From positions 434,001-498,000 of the forward strand of contig NZ_CP101156.1 of assembly GCF_024298845.1 (NCBI RefSeq): 64,000 nt of DNA, written 5' to 3'. Shown here piece by piece: positions 46,634 to 55,357 of the stretch (its first letter is position 1; each line of letters starts with the position of its first letter). Source of the stretch: Natronosalvus amylolyticus. Lineage in GTDB: Archaea; Halobacteriota; Halobacteria; Halobacteriales; Natrialbaceae. The position numbers and the translations under genes are program-made. The notes under the pieces were generated by a model. The model saw nothing but the letters and a program-made list of their open reading frames with translations. It was not told the origin of the DNA and ran no database searches.

Positions 46634-46734
46634 ACAGAGGGGACGAACGGGCAGTACAAAAAACGATGCGAAAGTGGCATTAGACAATCGTCGAACTTTT
46701 CACCCACGTCTCCCGGTTGCTCCCGATTCGACCC

Positions 46735-46740
46735 TTTTAT
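46735..46740 (+). promoter_or_regulatory. TATA box of coaD
   Basis: TTTTAT at 46735-46740 lies 26-31 bases upstream of ATG 46766, predicting a leaderless mRNA. Confidence 0.5.
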
Positions 46741-46765
46741 ACAGTTCCCGTGAGTCACCTCGGGT

Positions 46766-47254
46766 ATGGACGTCGCGCTTGGTGGGACGTTCGACCCCGT
46801 TCACGATGGGCACCGCAACCTGTTCGAACGGGCGTTCGAACTCGGGGATGTGACCGTCGGACTGACCAGTGACGAACTCGCACCGAAAACGCGACACGTC
46901 GACCGGTACGTCCGGCCGTACGACGAGCGGAAACGCGACCTCGAGGCCGAACTCGAACCTCTCGCCGAGAAACACGACCGTTCGTTCACCATCCGCACCC
47001 TCTCTGAGCCGACCGGTATCGCGACCGAACCACAGTTCGACTACCTTATCGTCTCCCCGGAAACCGTCGACGGCGGCAAACGAATCAACGAACTCCGTCG
47101 CGACCAGGGTCACGACCCCCTCGAGATCATCATCGTCCCCCACGTGTACGCCGAAGACGGCGATATCATCTCGAGTACCCGTATCGTCAACGGCGAAATC
47201 GACGAACACGGCAATCTGACGCCGGATCGGGACGGTCGTGGTCGGTCGCGCTAG
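46766..47254 (+). CDS. coaD: Archaeal phosphopantetheine adenylyltransferase
   Basis: A 162-residue nucleotidyltransferase. The phosphate-binding motif GGTFDPVHDGHRNLF opens the protein, and the second signature is IISSTRI near its end. It transfers AMP to 4'-phosphopantetheine in coenzyme A synthesis. The archaeal form is distinct from the bacterial enzyme but shares the HxGH-type site. A strong 74-base stem-loop begins four bases after its stop. Confidence 0.93.
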   Translation: MDVALGGTFDPVHDGHRNLFERAFELGDVTVGLTSDELAPKTRHVDRYVRPYDERKRDLEAELEPLAEKHDRSFTIRTLSEPTGIATEPQFDYLIVSPETVDGGKRINELRRDQGHDPLEIIIVPHVYAEDGDIISSTRIVNGEIDEHGNLTPDRDGRGRSR

Positions 47255-47257
47255 CAC

Positions 47258-47331
47258 CTTCCCAAACGTCGACGAATGCGTGAAACCGGACAACAGCAAT
47301 CGGTTTCACGCATTCGTTCAGGTTTGGGAAG
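47258..47331. repeat. 74-base inverted repeat downstream of coaD
   Basis: CTTCCCAAAC and CGAATGCGTGAAACCG on the left are matched exactly by CGGTTTCACGCATTCG and GTTTGGGAAG on the right, with five unmatched bases inside each arm and a 12-base loop. Twenty-six base pairs would form. It could be a terminator, a small structured RNA or a miniature transposon; the position just after a stop suits the first. Confidence 0.85.
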
Positions 47332-47451
47332 CCACTAGTGAGAACGGAACGATTGTAGCCGAAAAACATCATTTTCACACTAATCAGTAGCGATAGGATT
47401 TGAATGCGCATTTTCATCGCCTAAAATATAACGTTCCTGTATCGTCCGTTT

Positions 47452-47535
47452 TATACTAGCCAGTGAAACGGTTTACACACCTACCGCGACGCCCGGTTGC
47501 GATAGGGTGTGCACTGACTTTCACTGGCTACTATA
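47452..47535. mobile_element. Palindromic MITE-like element, copy C
   Basis: An 84-base element with arms TATACTAGCCAGTGAAA and TTTCACTGGCTACTATA, closest in sequence to copy B. It lies in the 530-base gap between coaD and the amylase gene, which holds no gene of its own apart from the stem-loop at 47258-47331. Confidence 0.75.
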
Positions 47536-47785
47536 GCTCCGAAGGATTCCCTTCTATGCCACTCATAGGAGCCATCCAAAGTCACTGCACATCCTCACCA
47601 CAAGATATCTTCGCGGTTTCTCTCGAGTATCAGTTCGTGGCGCCGAAATGACTGTCCGGATAGACACTGCTAAGTGTGATGAATAATTACACCCAACCTG
47701 CAAGACGATCCGACCGACACGTTCACACGGTTCACGGTCTCGAGGACGCCCTCCAGACGCACTGTCGGCGGGTCAACTCTCAATC

Positions 47786-50700
47786 ATGAGCGATCAACAC
47801 GACACACCGACGTCGGTGCACAGGCGAACGGTACTGGGTGGTCTCGCAGGACTCGGGGCACTTGGCGTGGCCACCGGTTTGTCCAGTTCAACGGCAACAG
47901 CGAGCCCGGATGCCCTCGAGGCGAGCGGTATCGATACCTTCCATCCGGGCCATCCGCGCTTCGTCCAGGTCGGGGAGAAACTGTGGAATTCGGCGTTCGT
48001 CGGCCCTGAACTCATCGGCGGGCGTGACAATCTCGCGCCGTCGGTTCCGGCGGCCGAAGCCGACGCCGAGAACTACGCACCCGAGGACTTCGAGTGGTCG
48101 ATCAGTTCGAAGCCCGACGACAGCGAGGCCGAACTGACCTACCAGTCTTCGCTCGACCCCGACCAGCCGCGGTACGACGAAGGGCGAGACAACGTCACCG
48201 AGTTCGAAGCCGACGTGCCCGGTACCTACGTCCTCGAACTCGAGGGACCGGACGGAACGCACGAACTCACGATCTATGCGTTCCCCGAACCCGATTCAGC
48301 GGCCGGTGGTCCGCCTCGAATCGAACTCGAAGGCGAGTACGACGATGGTACCTTCACCATCGGGACGAACGCCGCGCTCGCACCAAACAGCCAGGCGTCA
48401 CGGGATGCACTCGAGGTCGTCTTCCTGGCTGACGACCGCGACGCGCTGTCGACCGACGACATCGAAACCGACGCAGATGCGCTCACCGGCCAGGTCGACG
48501 TCGACGCACTCGAGGGCGAAGCCGCCCGCGTGCACGCCGTCGTCACTGATGGGAATCACCAGAGCGTCCTCGACACCATCGAACTGGAACCGGACGGAGA
48601 GATTTCGTTGCCAAACCGTGCCCCGGAGTGGATGGAAGACGGCGTTATGTACCAGATCTTCCCCCGTTCGTGGTCCGGCGAGCGCGGCGAGACGACGTTC
48701 GAAGATCTCATCGACGGCGTCGACTATCTCGACGAGCTTGGAGTCGACGCCGTCTGGATGACGCCGGTGGTCCCCGCCGAAAGCGTCGACAAACTGTTCG
48801 GGAACAACAATTTATCCGGGTTCCAGGAAGGCGAACTACCCGGCGGCGGTCCACACGGCTACGACACGAACGACTACTTCGGGGTCGCTGAGGACCTAGC
48901 GTTCGACGGTATGGACCCGGTCGAGGCATACACGGCGTTCGTCGATGCCTGTCACGAACGAGATATCAAGGTCGTCTTCGACCTGGTGATCAACCACGCT
49001 GGTCGCGGCCATCCGTTCTTCCAGGACACCATCGCCGAACAGGGCACCGAGCCCCCAGCGCCTGATTGGGAGTACCCACCTGTCGAGGCCTGGAACGAGG
49101 ATTCGAAGTACTTCGACTGGTGGGACCGACTCGAGGCACCGGTTACACACGATGGCGAGGTCGTCGACCCAGCGCCACAGACCACCGGGTTCTGGGGACT
49201 GCGGGTCATGCCAAACTGGAACTTCGACAACGTCGCCGTACGCGAACACTTCCTTGCGGTCGCCGAGTTCTGGTCCGGCGAAGTCGGCGTCGACGGATTC
49301 CGCTGTGACATTGCCTGGGGTGCCCCCCACAGCATCTGGAAGGACATCCGTGAAGTCGTCCGGGACAACGACAGCGAGTTCCTCATGCTCGACGAAGCGA
49401 TTCCGAAAGACCGGACGTTCTCCGAGAACGAGTTCGACATGCACTTCGACACCGACGGATTCACGACGACCACTCACGATGTGGCCAACGGACTCGCCTC
49501 GCCCGGCAACCTCTACGACGACGTTCGCGCCCGTCAGGAAGACGGCTTCCCGGAGTACTCGCTTCTCCTGAACGCTGTCGAAAACCACGACGAACACCGA
49601 TTGCTCAACCAGACCGTCGCCGACATCTACAACCCGAACCACGACGAGTTGACCGAGGAGGACTGGGAGGCGGGAGCGACGCTCCAGCGAGCCTGCTGGG
49701 CTGCCGGGGTTACTCTCCCTGGCGTCCCGTTCGTCTATTACGGCCAGGAACGCCAGATCAGTCGCTACGGAGAGGGTCGACACCTGGGCGAGGACGATCC
49801 ACGTGGTATCGCTGCAGATGGCTCGGTCGATATCGGTGCCGACGTCCGACCCGGCGGTCGCCAGCGCGCGTTCATGAACTGGGACGAGTACGACGAAGAC
49901 CACTTCGAGTTTTACAAAGACCTCATCGATACCTACCACGAAATCGATGTCCTGAAAAACGACGCCGCGCTCGTCGGCGAGTGGTACGACTCCGACGACC
50001 GCGTTCTCGTCTTCGGTCGTGACGGAAGCCACCTCTCAGAGGTTTCCGGACCGGAACGCGCCGTCGTCATCGTCAATTTCGAGACCGATGGGCCGGCAAC
50101 GGTCGACCTTCGGTCGGAGGTCCTGTCCACTGACGTGATTTCCGGGGACGATATCGCCGTCTCGAGCGACGACGAGCGAATCACCGTCGACGTCGACGAG
50201 GTGGCCATTCTCGAGACGCCGACGTTCTACGCGCCGGGCGACCGAATCGCCAATCTCACTGTGGCCCCGGGCACCGACGACGGAAACGGCCGCTACCGAT
50301 ATCCTACTGGTGAGCAGTTCACCGACGGCATCTTCGATATGGTTGGTGTCAGCGTGCACGACGGCGCCGACACCCACCAGGTTCGCGTCGAGGTCGGCGG
50401 TGACCTCGTCAACCACGAAGGCTACGAGGGCGGGTTTACCGACCAGCACATCCAGTTGTACCTGAGCGACGGGAGCGGTGACGGAACCGAGTTGGCTCGA
50501 GAAGGCGTCAACGCGACGTTCGCCGAACCCTACCAGTATCGCGTAATCGCCGACGGCGAACACGGCGTCCGCGTCGAAACCGCAGATGGAGCGCACGTCG
50601 AAACGGGCACCGTCTCGGCCAATCCGGCAGACGATTCCATCCTGCTCGAGTTCCCCAAAGGAGCGCTTCCTGGCGGCATCGAAGCGATGGATCTCTCGAT

Positions 50701-51874
50701 TCTCATGCTGGGTTACGATCCGGAAGCCCCGGGGAACGTCCGACAGGTGACCGAAGACGCCACGGAGACGACGTTTGGCGGCGCACAGAACGATTCCGCA
50801 CCGAACGTGATCGACCTGACGACGCCCGGCGACGTGCCGAACTTCCAGGCGCTGGCTTACAGCGATGGAACCCTGGCGACGATTCCGTACGTGCCGCTGG
50901 CGACGGATCTCGAGGAAATTGCCACGTTCGACGAACCAACGGGCGAGCCCTATGGGCCGGGGACCTACGAGTATCCGACCAGCGACGACTTCTACGAGGG
51001 CGCGTGGGATATCGATGAGTTGACAGTCTCTGCCTCACGCGACAACGTCGAATTCTCCTTTACCATGGCGACCGAGGTCCAGAACCCATGGGGACTCCCA
51101 CGGCCGTTCTCCCACCAGTTTTACCAGATATACATTTACGATCCAGCCACGGATGGCCCGGAAAGTGTGTCCGGGCGCGCTGGGTTGAACGCGAACATGG
51201 CCTCGCCGTACAACTACCGTATCGTCGTCAACGGCGAATCGAACGAAACGGTCGAAAGCGCCGACGGCGAGACCGTCACCTCGAACGTCGAGACGAACGT
51301 CGAGGGTCGAACCGTCTCGATTCGCGTCCCGGCCGACGCAATCGGATGGGATGGTGACGCCAACGGCGGTATCGGCATCGCTGCACTCGTCGCCCCATTC
51401 GACGGGTTTGGAGAAGGTAACGTTCGTGGCATCGGTACGGAAGCCGAAGAGTACACTATCGGTGGCGGGACCGGCACGAACGACCCGGCAGTGATGGATA
51501 TGATCACGCCCGATGGCGTCGACCGAATCGACGTTCTTTCCGAATACGGGGAGGACTCGTTGGTCGAAATCCCGTTCGTCGTCCTTGGGGAGGTCGATTT
51601 ACCTGATGCGGGAGACGTCGACGTCTCGGACGAAGATGAGGAAGACGCGGACGAGGAAGACCACGATGAGGAGGCGGATACCGATGAGGAAACCGACCCA
51701 GGTGACGGTGCGGATGACGCGGGCGACGACACCGTAACCGAACCTGATGAGGATGCAGACGACGACGGTATGCCCGGATTTGGGGCTGTCGTCGGCGCGG
51801 CAGGGCTCGCCGGTGGCGGTGCCCTCGCAGCGAAACGGTTTGCCAGCGAGCGGGACGAAGGAGACGAGAAATAG
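47786..51874 (+). CDS. Large secreted GH13 alpha-amylase-family enzyme
   Basis: A 1362-residue protein. A Tat signal (HRRTVLGGLAGLGALGVATG) is followed by an N-terminal beta domain to about residue 270. The GH13 barrel comes next with VVFDLVINHAGR, nucleophile Asp508 in VDGFRCDIAWG, acid/base Glu537 in LMLDEAIP and Asp602 in VENHDEH. Two related C-terminal modules (from about 815 and 1050) resemble glucodextranase-type binding domains, each with a YRYPTGEQFTDG or YEYPTSDDFYEG start. A strongly acidic linker and PGFGAVVGAAGLAGGGALAAKRF, a PGF-CTERM-like anchor, end the protein. It should degrade starch or related glucans at the cell surface. Confidence 0.92.
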   Translation: MSDQHDTPTSVHRRTVLGGLAGLGALGVATGLSSSTATASPDALEASGIDTFHPGHPRFVQVGEKLWNSAFVGPELIGGRDNLAPSVPAAEADAENYAPEDFEWSISSKPDDSEAELTYQSSLDPDQPRYDEGRDNVTEFEADVPGTYVLELEGPDGTHELTIYAFPEPDSAAGGPPRIELEGEYDDGTFTIGTNAALAPNSQASRDALEVVFLADDRDALSTDDIETDADALTGQVDVDALEGEAARVHAVVTDGNHQSVLDTIELEPDGEISLPNRAPEWMEDGVMYQIFPRSWSGERGETTFEDLIDGVDYLDELGVDAVWMTPVVPAESVDKLFGNNNLSGFQEGELPGGGPHGYDTNDYFGVAEDLAFDGMDPVEAYTAFVDACHERDIKVVFDLVINHAGRGHPFFQDTIAEQGTEPPAPDWEYPPVEAWNEDSKYFDWWDRLEAPVTHDGEVVDPAPQTTGFWGLRVMPNWNFDNVAVREHFLAVAEFWSGEVGVDGFRCDIAWGAPHSIWKDIREVVRDNDSEFLMLDEAIPKDRTFSENEFDMHFDTDGFTTTTHDVANGLASPGNLYDDVRARQEDGFPEYSLLLNAVENHDEHRLLNQTVADIYNPNHDELTEEDWEAGATLQRACWAAGVTLPGVPFVYYGQERQISRYGEGRHLGEDDPRGIAADGSVDIGADVRPGGRQRAFMNWDEYDEDHFEFYKDLIDTYHEIDVLKNDAALVGEWYDSDDRVLVFGRDGSHLSEVSGPERAVVIVNFETDGPATVDLRSEVLSTDVISGDDIAVSSDDERITVDVDEVAILETPTFYAPGDRIANLTVAPGTDDGNGRYRYPTGEQFTDGIFDMVGVSVHDGADTHQVRVEVGGDLVNHEGYEGGFTDQHIQLYLSDGSGDGTELAREGVNATFAEPYQYRVIADGEHGVRVETADGAHVETGTVSANPADDSILLEFPKGALPGGIEAMDLSILMLGYDPEAPGNVRQVTEDATETTFGGAQNDSAPNVIDLTTPGDVPNFQALAYSDGTLATIPYVPLATDLEEIATFDEPTGEPYGPGTYEYPTSDDFYEGAWDIDELTVSASRDNVEFSFTMATEVQNPWGLPRPFSHQFYQIYIYDPATDGPESVSGRAGLNANMASPYNYRIVVNGESNETVESADGETVTSNVETNVEGRTVSIRVPADAIGWDGDANGGIGIAALVAPFDGFGEGNVRGIGTEAEEYTIGGGTGTNDPAVMDMITPDGVDRIDVLSEYGEDSLVEIPFVVLGEVDLPDAGDVDVSDEDEEDADEEDHDEEADTDEETDPGDGADDAGDDTVTEPDEDADDDGMPGFGAVVGAAGLAGGGALAAKRFASERDEGDEK

Positions 51875-52325
51875 GGACTGATGGACGGTCAGAGTTGTTC
51901 GGCACGACTGCACGGGTGGGCCGAACCGATGGGGTTTGGCTCATCCGTCGACGCGCGACAGAACTGGGCTACTCGAGCGTAAATCGGGTGATCGAATTAA
52001 AACTGTCCCAAACCTACAATAAGCAGAGCGCAAAAAATTCACGATAAGGTAATCTTACTGTTCGATACTGCCCAACGAAGCGGTTATCGTTCGATCAGTG
52101 TGAACCTCTATTGAGTACAGAGAGCGATTTTTGAAAGTGCCGAGAGTCTTAGGGGTGGAGGCGGATACCTCGACCCTTGTGATCGGAGATGTTGACGAGG
52201 GATGATCTCGAGAGCACGCTTCAGCACACAGTGACTGGCAACCTGGCGAAATCGACGGTCACCGTTGACGAAGTGTGGTTTTCTGGCAGTCTATTGTGTC
52301 TCGAGACGAGGAGAGAGAACAGGCT
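51875..52325. other. Intergenic region with a degraded IS1341 right end
   Basis: AT-richer than its surroundings. CCTCGACCCTTGTGATCGG followed by AGATGTTGAC at 52168-52196 matches the terminal hairpin and flank of the TnpB element (9633-9660) with several changes. No transposase frame is near it. Nothing else is seen. Confidence 0.45.
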
Positions 52326-52640
52326 TTACCAACTCGGTGGCTCGAGGCCGGCATCCTCGAGGATCGTTTTCCACCGCTGTTGTACGGACAGCCGGGAGAC
52401 GTCGGCGGCGTCGGCGACTGCACACTGGGTCCGACCATCACCGGCAACGAGCGAGGCCGCGTAGATGCTGGCGGCGAGGACGGCCGGCTTCGAGCGGTCG
52501 GATTCGGGGACGTTCGCGAGAAAGAGGTCGGCAGCCGTCGAGCGGGCGTCGGACGACAACTCGAGCCGGTCGGCGATGGCCTCGAGTTCCTCGAGCCATG
52601 GCGCGTGTTCGAGACGGGCGCTGGCGTTGTACATACCCAT
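52326..52640 (-). CDS. Short TFB/cyclin-like protein
   Basis: A 104-residue protein resembling one cyclin repeat of transcription factor B: LEELEAIADRLELSSDARSTAADLF, PAVLAASIYAASLVAG and TQCAVADAADVSRLSVQQRWKTIL. The zinc ribbon and second repeat of true TFB are missing, so it is not a general initiation factor. Such single-repeat forms are common in haloarchaea and may modulate promoter choice. Confidence 0.8.
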   Translation of the reverse strand: MGMYNASARLEHAPWLEELEAIADRLELSSDARSTAADLFLANVPESDRSKPAVLAASIYAASLVAGDGRTQCAVADAADVSRLSVQQRWKTILEDAGLEPPSW

Positions 52641-52866
52641 TGTATCGGTGGCAGTGACGAAATACTATCGGTCAGGGGCCTTCCGGAGGGTGAATACGCT
52701 GGCCCGTTGTGTAGCCGATGACTGTCACGACAATACGTGGCTACGGCTGACAACAGTCGGTCGTAAACACGTTGGTAATCCGGCCGTTCGCTGGCGATTT
52801 CACTAGGTTGCACTTACTAAAGCGGCTCTGTTTCAAAGGATGGGTGATGCCACCGGTGGCAACCAT

Positions 52867-53037
52867 ATGAACGAACCAACCTGTAAACTCGTCTGCACCG
52901 GCTGCGGGCTCGAGATGCCGTACCGAGATCGAGCCCTGGCCGAGCAAGCCGCGGAACTCCATCAGCTGCGGGACGCAGAGCACATTACGTTTATCGTGCC
53001 ACCGGACTGGTCACCTGAAGAGCCGGTTACTCAGTAA
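52867..53037 (+). CDS. Small CxxC protein
   Basis: A 56-residue protein with one CxxC pair (LVCTGCGLEMPY) and a helix with possible extra ligands (ELHQLRDAEH). It may form half a zinc ribbon. The family is a short, widespread haloarchaeal protein of unknown role. An upstream ATG at 52840 is in frame; 52867 is preferred because TTACTAAA (52814-52821) puts transcription start after 52840. Confidence 0.6.
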   Translation: MNEPTCKLVCTGCGLEMPYRDRALAEQAAELHQLRDAEHITFIVPPDWSPEEPVTQ

Positions 53038-53172
53038 CTTATAGAGACTCGCGTCGTCACTTACCGTCGAGCGCTCTTCACGAGGGTGGTGCCTGGCGGT
53101 AAATTGTTCCAACAGTCCCTATCACCCCAGACCGATACCTTCTTACACGATTCGGCGTCTACTCGAGAGTGC

Positions 53173-53254
53173 GCGCGGGTAGCCAAGTGGTAACGGCGCA
53201 GCGCTTAGGACGCTGTCGCGTAGGCGTCCGCAGGTTCGAATCCTGTCCCGCGCA
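53173..53254 (+). tRNA. tRNA-Leu (UAG)
   Basis: The acceptor stem GCGCGGG pairs with CCCGCGC. The D arm is GCCAAGTGGTAACGGC. The anticodon stem-loop CAGCG-CTTAGGA-CGCTG gives anticodon TAG. A long variable arm marks a class II tRNA, and the T arm is GCAGG-TTCGAAT-CCTGT. CCA is not encoded. No intron is seen. Confidence 0.95.
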
Positions 53255-53298
53255 TACCGTCTCGAACACTCGTGAGAGACGTGTCTGCGCGACGAAGG

Positions 53299-53474
53299 AT
53301 TCGAATCAGGGAGGAGCTTGCTCCGACCGTGGTTCGAATCCTGTCCCGCCTCTCTCTCTCTCGAGCACCCGTGAGAGACGTATTTGCGAGCACTCGGGGG
53401 AGACGTATCTTCGGGACGGGAGCTTCGAATCAGGGGGGAGCTTGCTCCGACCGTGGTTCGAATCCCGATCCGCC
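53299..53474. repeat. Two copies of a tRNA-Leu 3'-tail-like segment
   Basis: GGTTCGAATCCTGTCCCGC of the tRNA (from 53233) recurs at 53331 with the same 19 bases and at 53455 with a few changes. Each copy is preceded by TTCGAATCAGGG and GGAGCTTGCTCC, giving a 124-base period. Such tails are what integration at a tRNA leaves. The bases to 53718 hold no gene. Confidence 0.7.
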
Positions 53475-53718
53475 TCGAGTCGAACACCTCACTCCAACGC
53501 ATTGCCCCTTCCGCTCGAGCGAAGAGACATCAGCATCGAAGGCAGACTCCCTATCACGATCGATCGGCCGTTTCGTCACGGTAAGAGATCGTGCTCGAGG
53601 CCAATCGAACCTCCACAAACCACTATGATAGCAACATAATAGTATATTGCTATTTAAGTTGAACTATATATCAGTATGTGGTTTCACCGATAGGCCTGTT
53701 CGGTCCTGAAACCAGCAA

Positions 53719-54282
53719 CTACTGGACCGTAATCGAGTGTTCGACGACGATGGATTCGGATGGTTCGTGGACGACGATGACCGATATCGTGTCGCCAGAG
53801 TCGATGTTGCCGTTTCCGGAATTGAGTTTGAACGACATCGAGGTACCCGGTTCCCAGGTACCATCGCCGTTGGCTGCGACGCCCCCAACACAGCCGCTGC
53901 TGTAGAAAATGTTCGAGGAGTCGTCGATATTCTCGGCTCCGATTTCCGACTCGCTCAACGTTGTACTAGGGACCGGAAATCCGGTTGTCGAGGCTTCGAT
54001 GTCACCGCTATCTGGCAGCCGAACGATAACACGCGTCTCCTCGAGTTCGAGGGTATCACCGGCAACGTGGCTCAGTCGAACGATATCGTCATCGCACGTC
54101 TGGGTACCGGTTTCGTACGTTCCGGTGGAATCGCCTACGAGCGGTGGTGGTTCCTGGGTCTCATCGGCGATCCCCAGTGCGAACGTCGAAACCGATACTG
54201 CCAGGATAATCGCGATCGCGACGAGGAGCACGATCCCGACGACGAGGCTGGTTGCGTGTGTGTCTCGGTCGATATCTAACAC
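53719..54282 (-). CDS. Type IV pilin-like secreted protein
   Basis: About 187 residues. The N-terminus DIDRDTHATSLVVGIVLLVAIAIILAVSVSTFALG is the archaeal type IV pilin hydrophobic helix with a short charged leader, cleaved by a prepilin peptidase. The extracellular part is acidic and Ser/Thr-rich, with Cys in TQTCDDD and SSGCVGG. It probably assembles into adhesion or secretion pili. GTG 54282 is chosen over TTG 54300, because the leader of such proteins is short. No pilus ATPase is in the window. Confidence 0.85.
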   Translation of the reverse strand: MLDIDRDTHATSLVVGIVLLVAIAIILAVSVSTFALGIADETQEPPPLVGDSTGTYETGTQTCDDDIVRLSHVAGDTLELEETRVIVRLPDSGDIEASTTGFPVPSTTLSESEIGAENIDDSSNIFYSSGCVGGVAANGDGTWEPGTSMSFKLNSGNGNIDSGDTISVIVVHEPSESIVVEHSITVQ

Positions 54283-54543
54283 GAAGCGCCAGCGGAACAA
54301 TATTATTGTGGCTGATTGGTATCAGCGGCCATCACCTTGGACAACGAGGGAACCGCTCATGACAGTGATCAACCGGGTCTGTTCATCCCAACTAAGCGTG
54401 AATGGCCGCCATTCACGGCGTCTATTTTGGATTTTCTCTCTCGAGGCGACCGATACGAGAGCGTTCGTCGCACCGACGGATCGGCATACACACGTCAGAC
54501 AGTCCAAAACGCTTATTCGAGCAGAAATAGCTTATAAGAACCA

Positions 54544-55356
54544 ATGGTCGAACTAGACGACGTATTCGGTGATATCTTCGCCGATATCGAGGCTGTTGTC
54601 CTCTTCGGGCCGAGTGGCTCGTACTACGAACGGTTACAGGAAATCGAGGATCTCGATGTCGTCGTCGTGGGAACGGAGAACGCCGTCGGTGCAGAGACGT
54701 TCGTCGAACTTCCCATCGAATTTCAGAACGTCGCCGAACGCATTCGGTTCGGTCTCGAGGGTGCACTCGAGCAGGGCGTTATCGACGACGGTGACGACCT
54801 CGCGTGTGCAACCAGCGTCTTTGGTGATAGCATCGATACGGTTTCTCGGGTTCGAGCCGACGGGGACAGCGAAACGGGTATCTACAATCTCTTTGCGAAA
54901 TCTCGTGCGGATCCGGACGTGATCAAATCGGTCCTCGAGTTGGCGATCGAACTCGGGAAAAAAGGACAGAAAGGCAAGCCTGTCGGTGCGTTGTTCGTCG
55001 TCGGTGATGCTGGCAAGGTGATGAACAAGTCCCGTCCACTGAGCTACAACCCGTTCGAAAAATCCCACGTCCACGTGGGCGACCCCATCGTGAACGTGAT
55101 GCTCAAAGAGTTCTCACGACTGGATGGCGCGTTCGTCATCTCCGATTCGGGAAAACTTGTATCAGCGTATCGGTACCTCGAGCCCTCCGCAGAGGGTGTC
55201 GACATCCCGAAAGGGCTCGGTGCAAGACACATGGCCGGTGGGGCAATAACCAGAGATACGAACGCCATCTCGATAGTCCTCTCCGAGAGCGATGGGATGG
55301 TACGGGCGTTCAAAGCCGGTGAGATTATTCTGGAGGTCGACCCGGAGGAGTACTGA
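54544..55356 (+). CDS. dacZ: Diadenylate cyclase DacZ
   Basis: A 270-residue archaeal diadenylate cyclase. The C-terminal DAC domain shows the active-site motifs LDGAFVIS (DGA) and GARHMAGGAITRDTNAISIVLSES (RHx variant typical of archaea). The N-terminal half is the archaeal regulatory part. It makes c-di-AMP from two ATP in the cytoplasm; in haloarchaea this nucleotide is linked to osmotic balance. ATG 54544 is preceded by TTAT at -31 to -28. The mechanosensitive channel gene starts one base after its stop. Confidence 0.93.
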   Translation: MVELDDVFGDIFADIEAVVLFGPSGSYYERLQEIEDLDVVVVGTENAVGAETFVELPIEFQNVAERIRFGLEGALEQGVIDDGDDLACATSVFGDSIDTVSRVRADGDSETGIYNLFAKSRADPDVIKSVLELAIELGKKGQKGKPVGALFVVGDAGKVMNKSRPLSYNPFEKSHVHVGDPIVNVMLKEFSRLDGAFVISDSGKLVSAYRYLEPSAEGVDIPKGLGARHMAGGAITRDTNAISIVLSESDGMVRAFKAGEIILEVDPEEY

Positions 55357-55357
55357 A

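Noticed and set aside
53205..53502. Minus-strand frames with RGTGFEPADAYA-like products across the tRNA
   Set aside because: They are the reverse complement of the tRNA and its tail copies, a well-known source of false genes.
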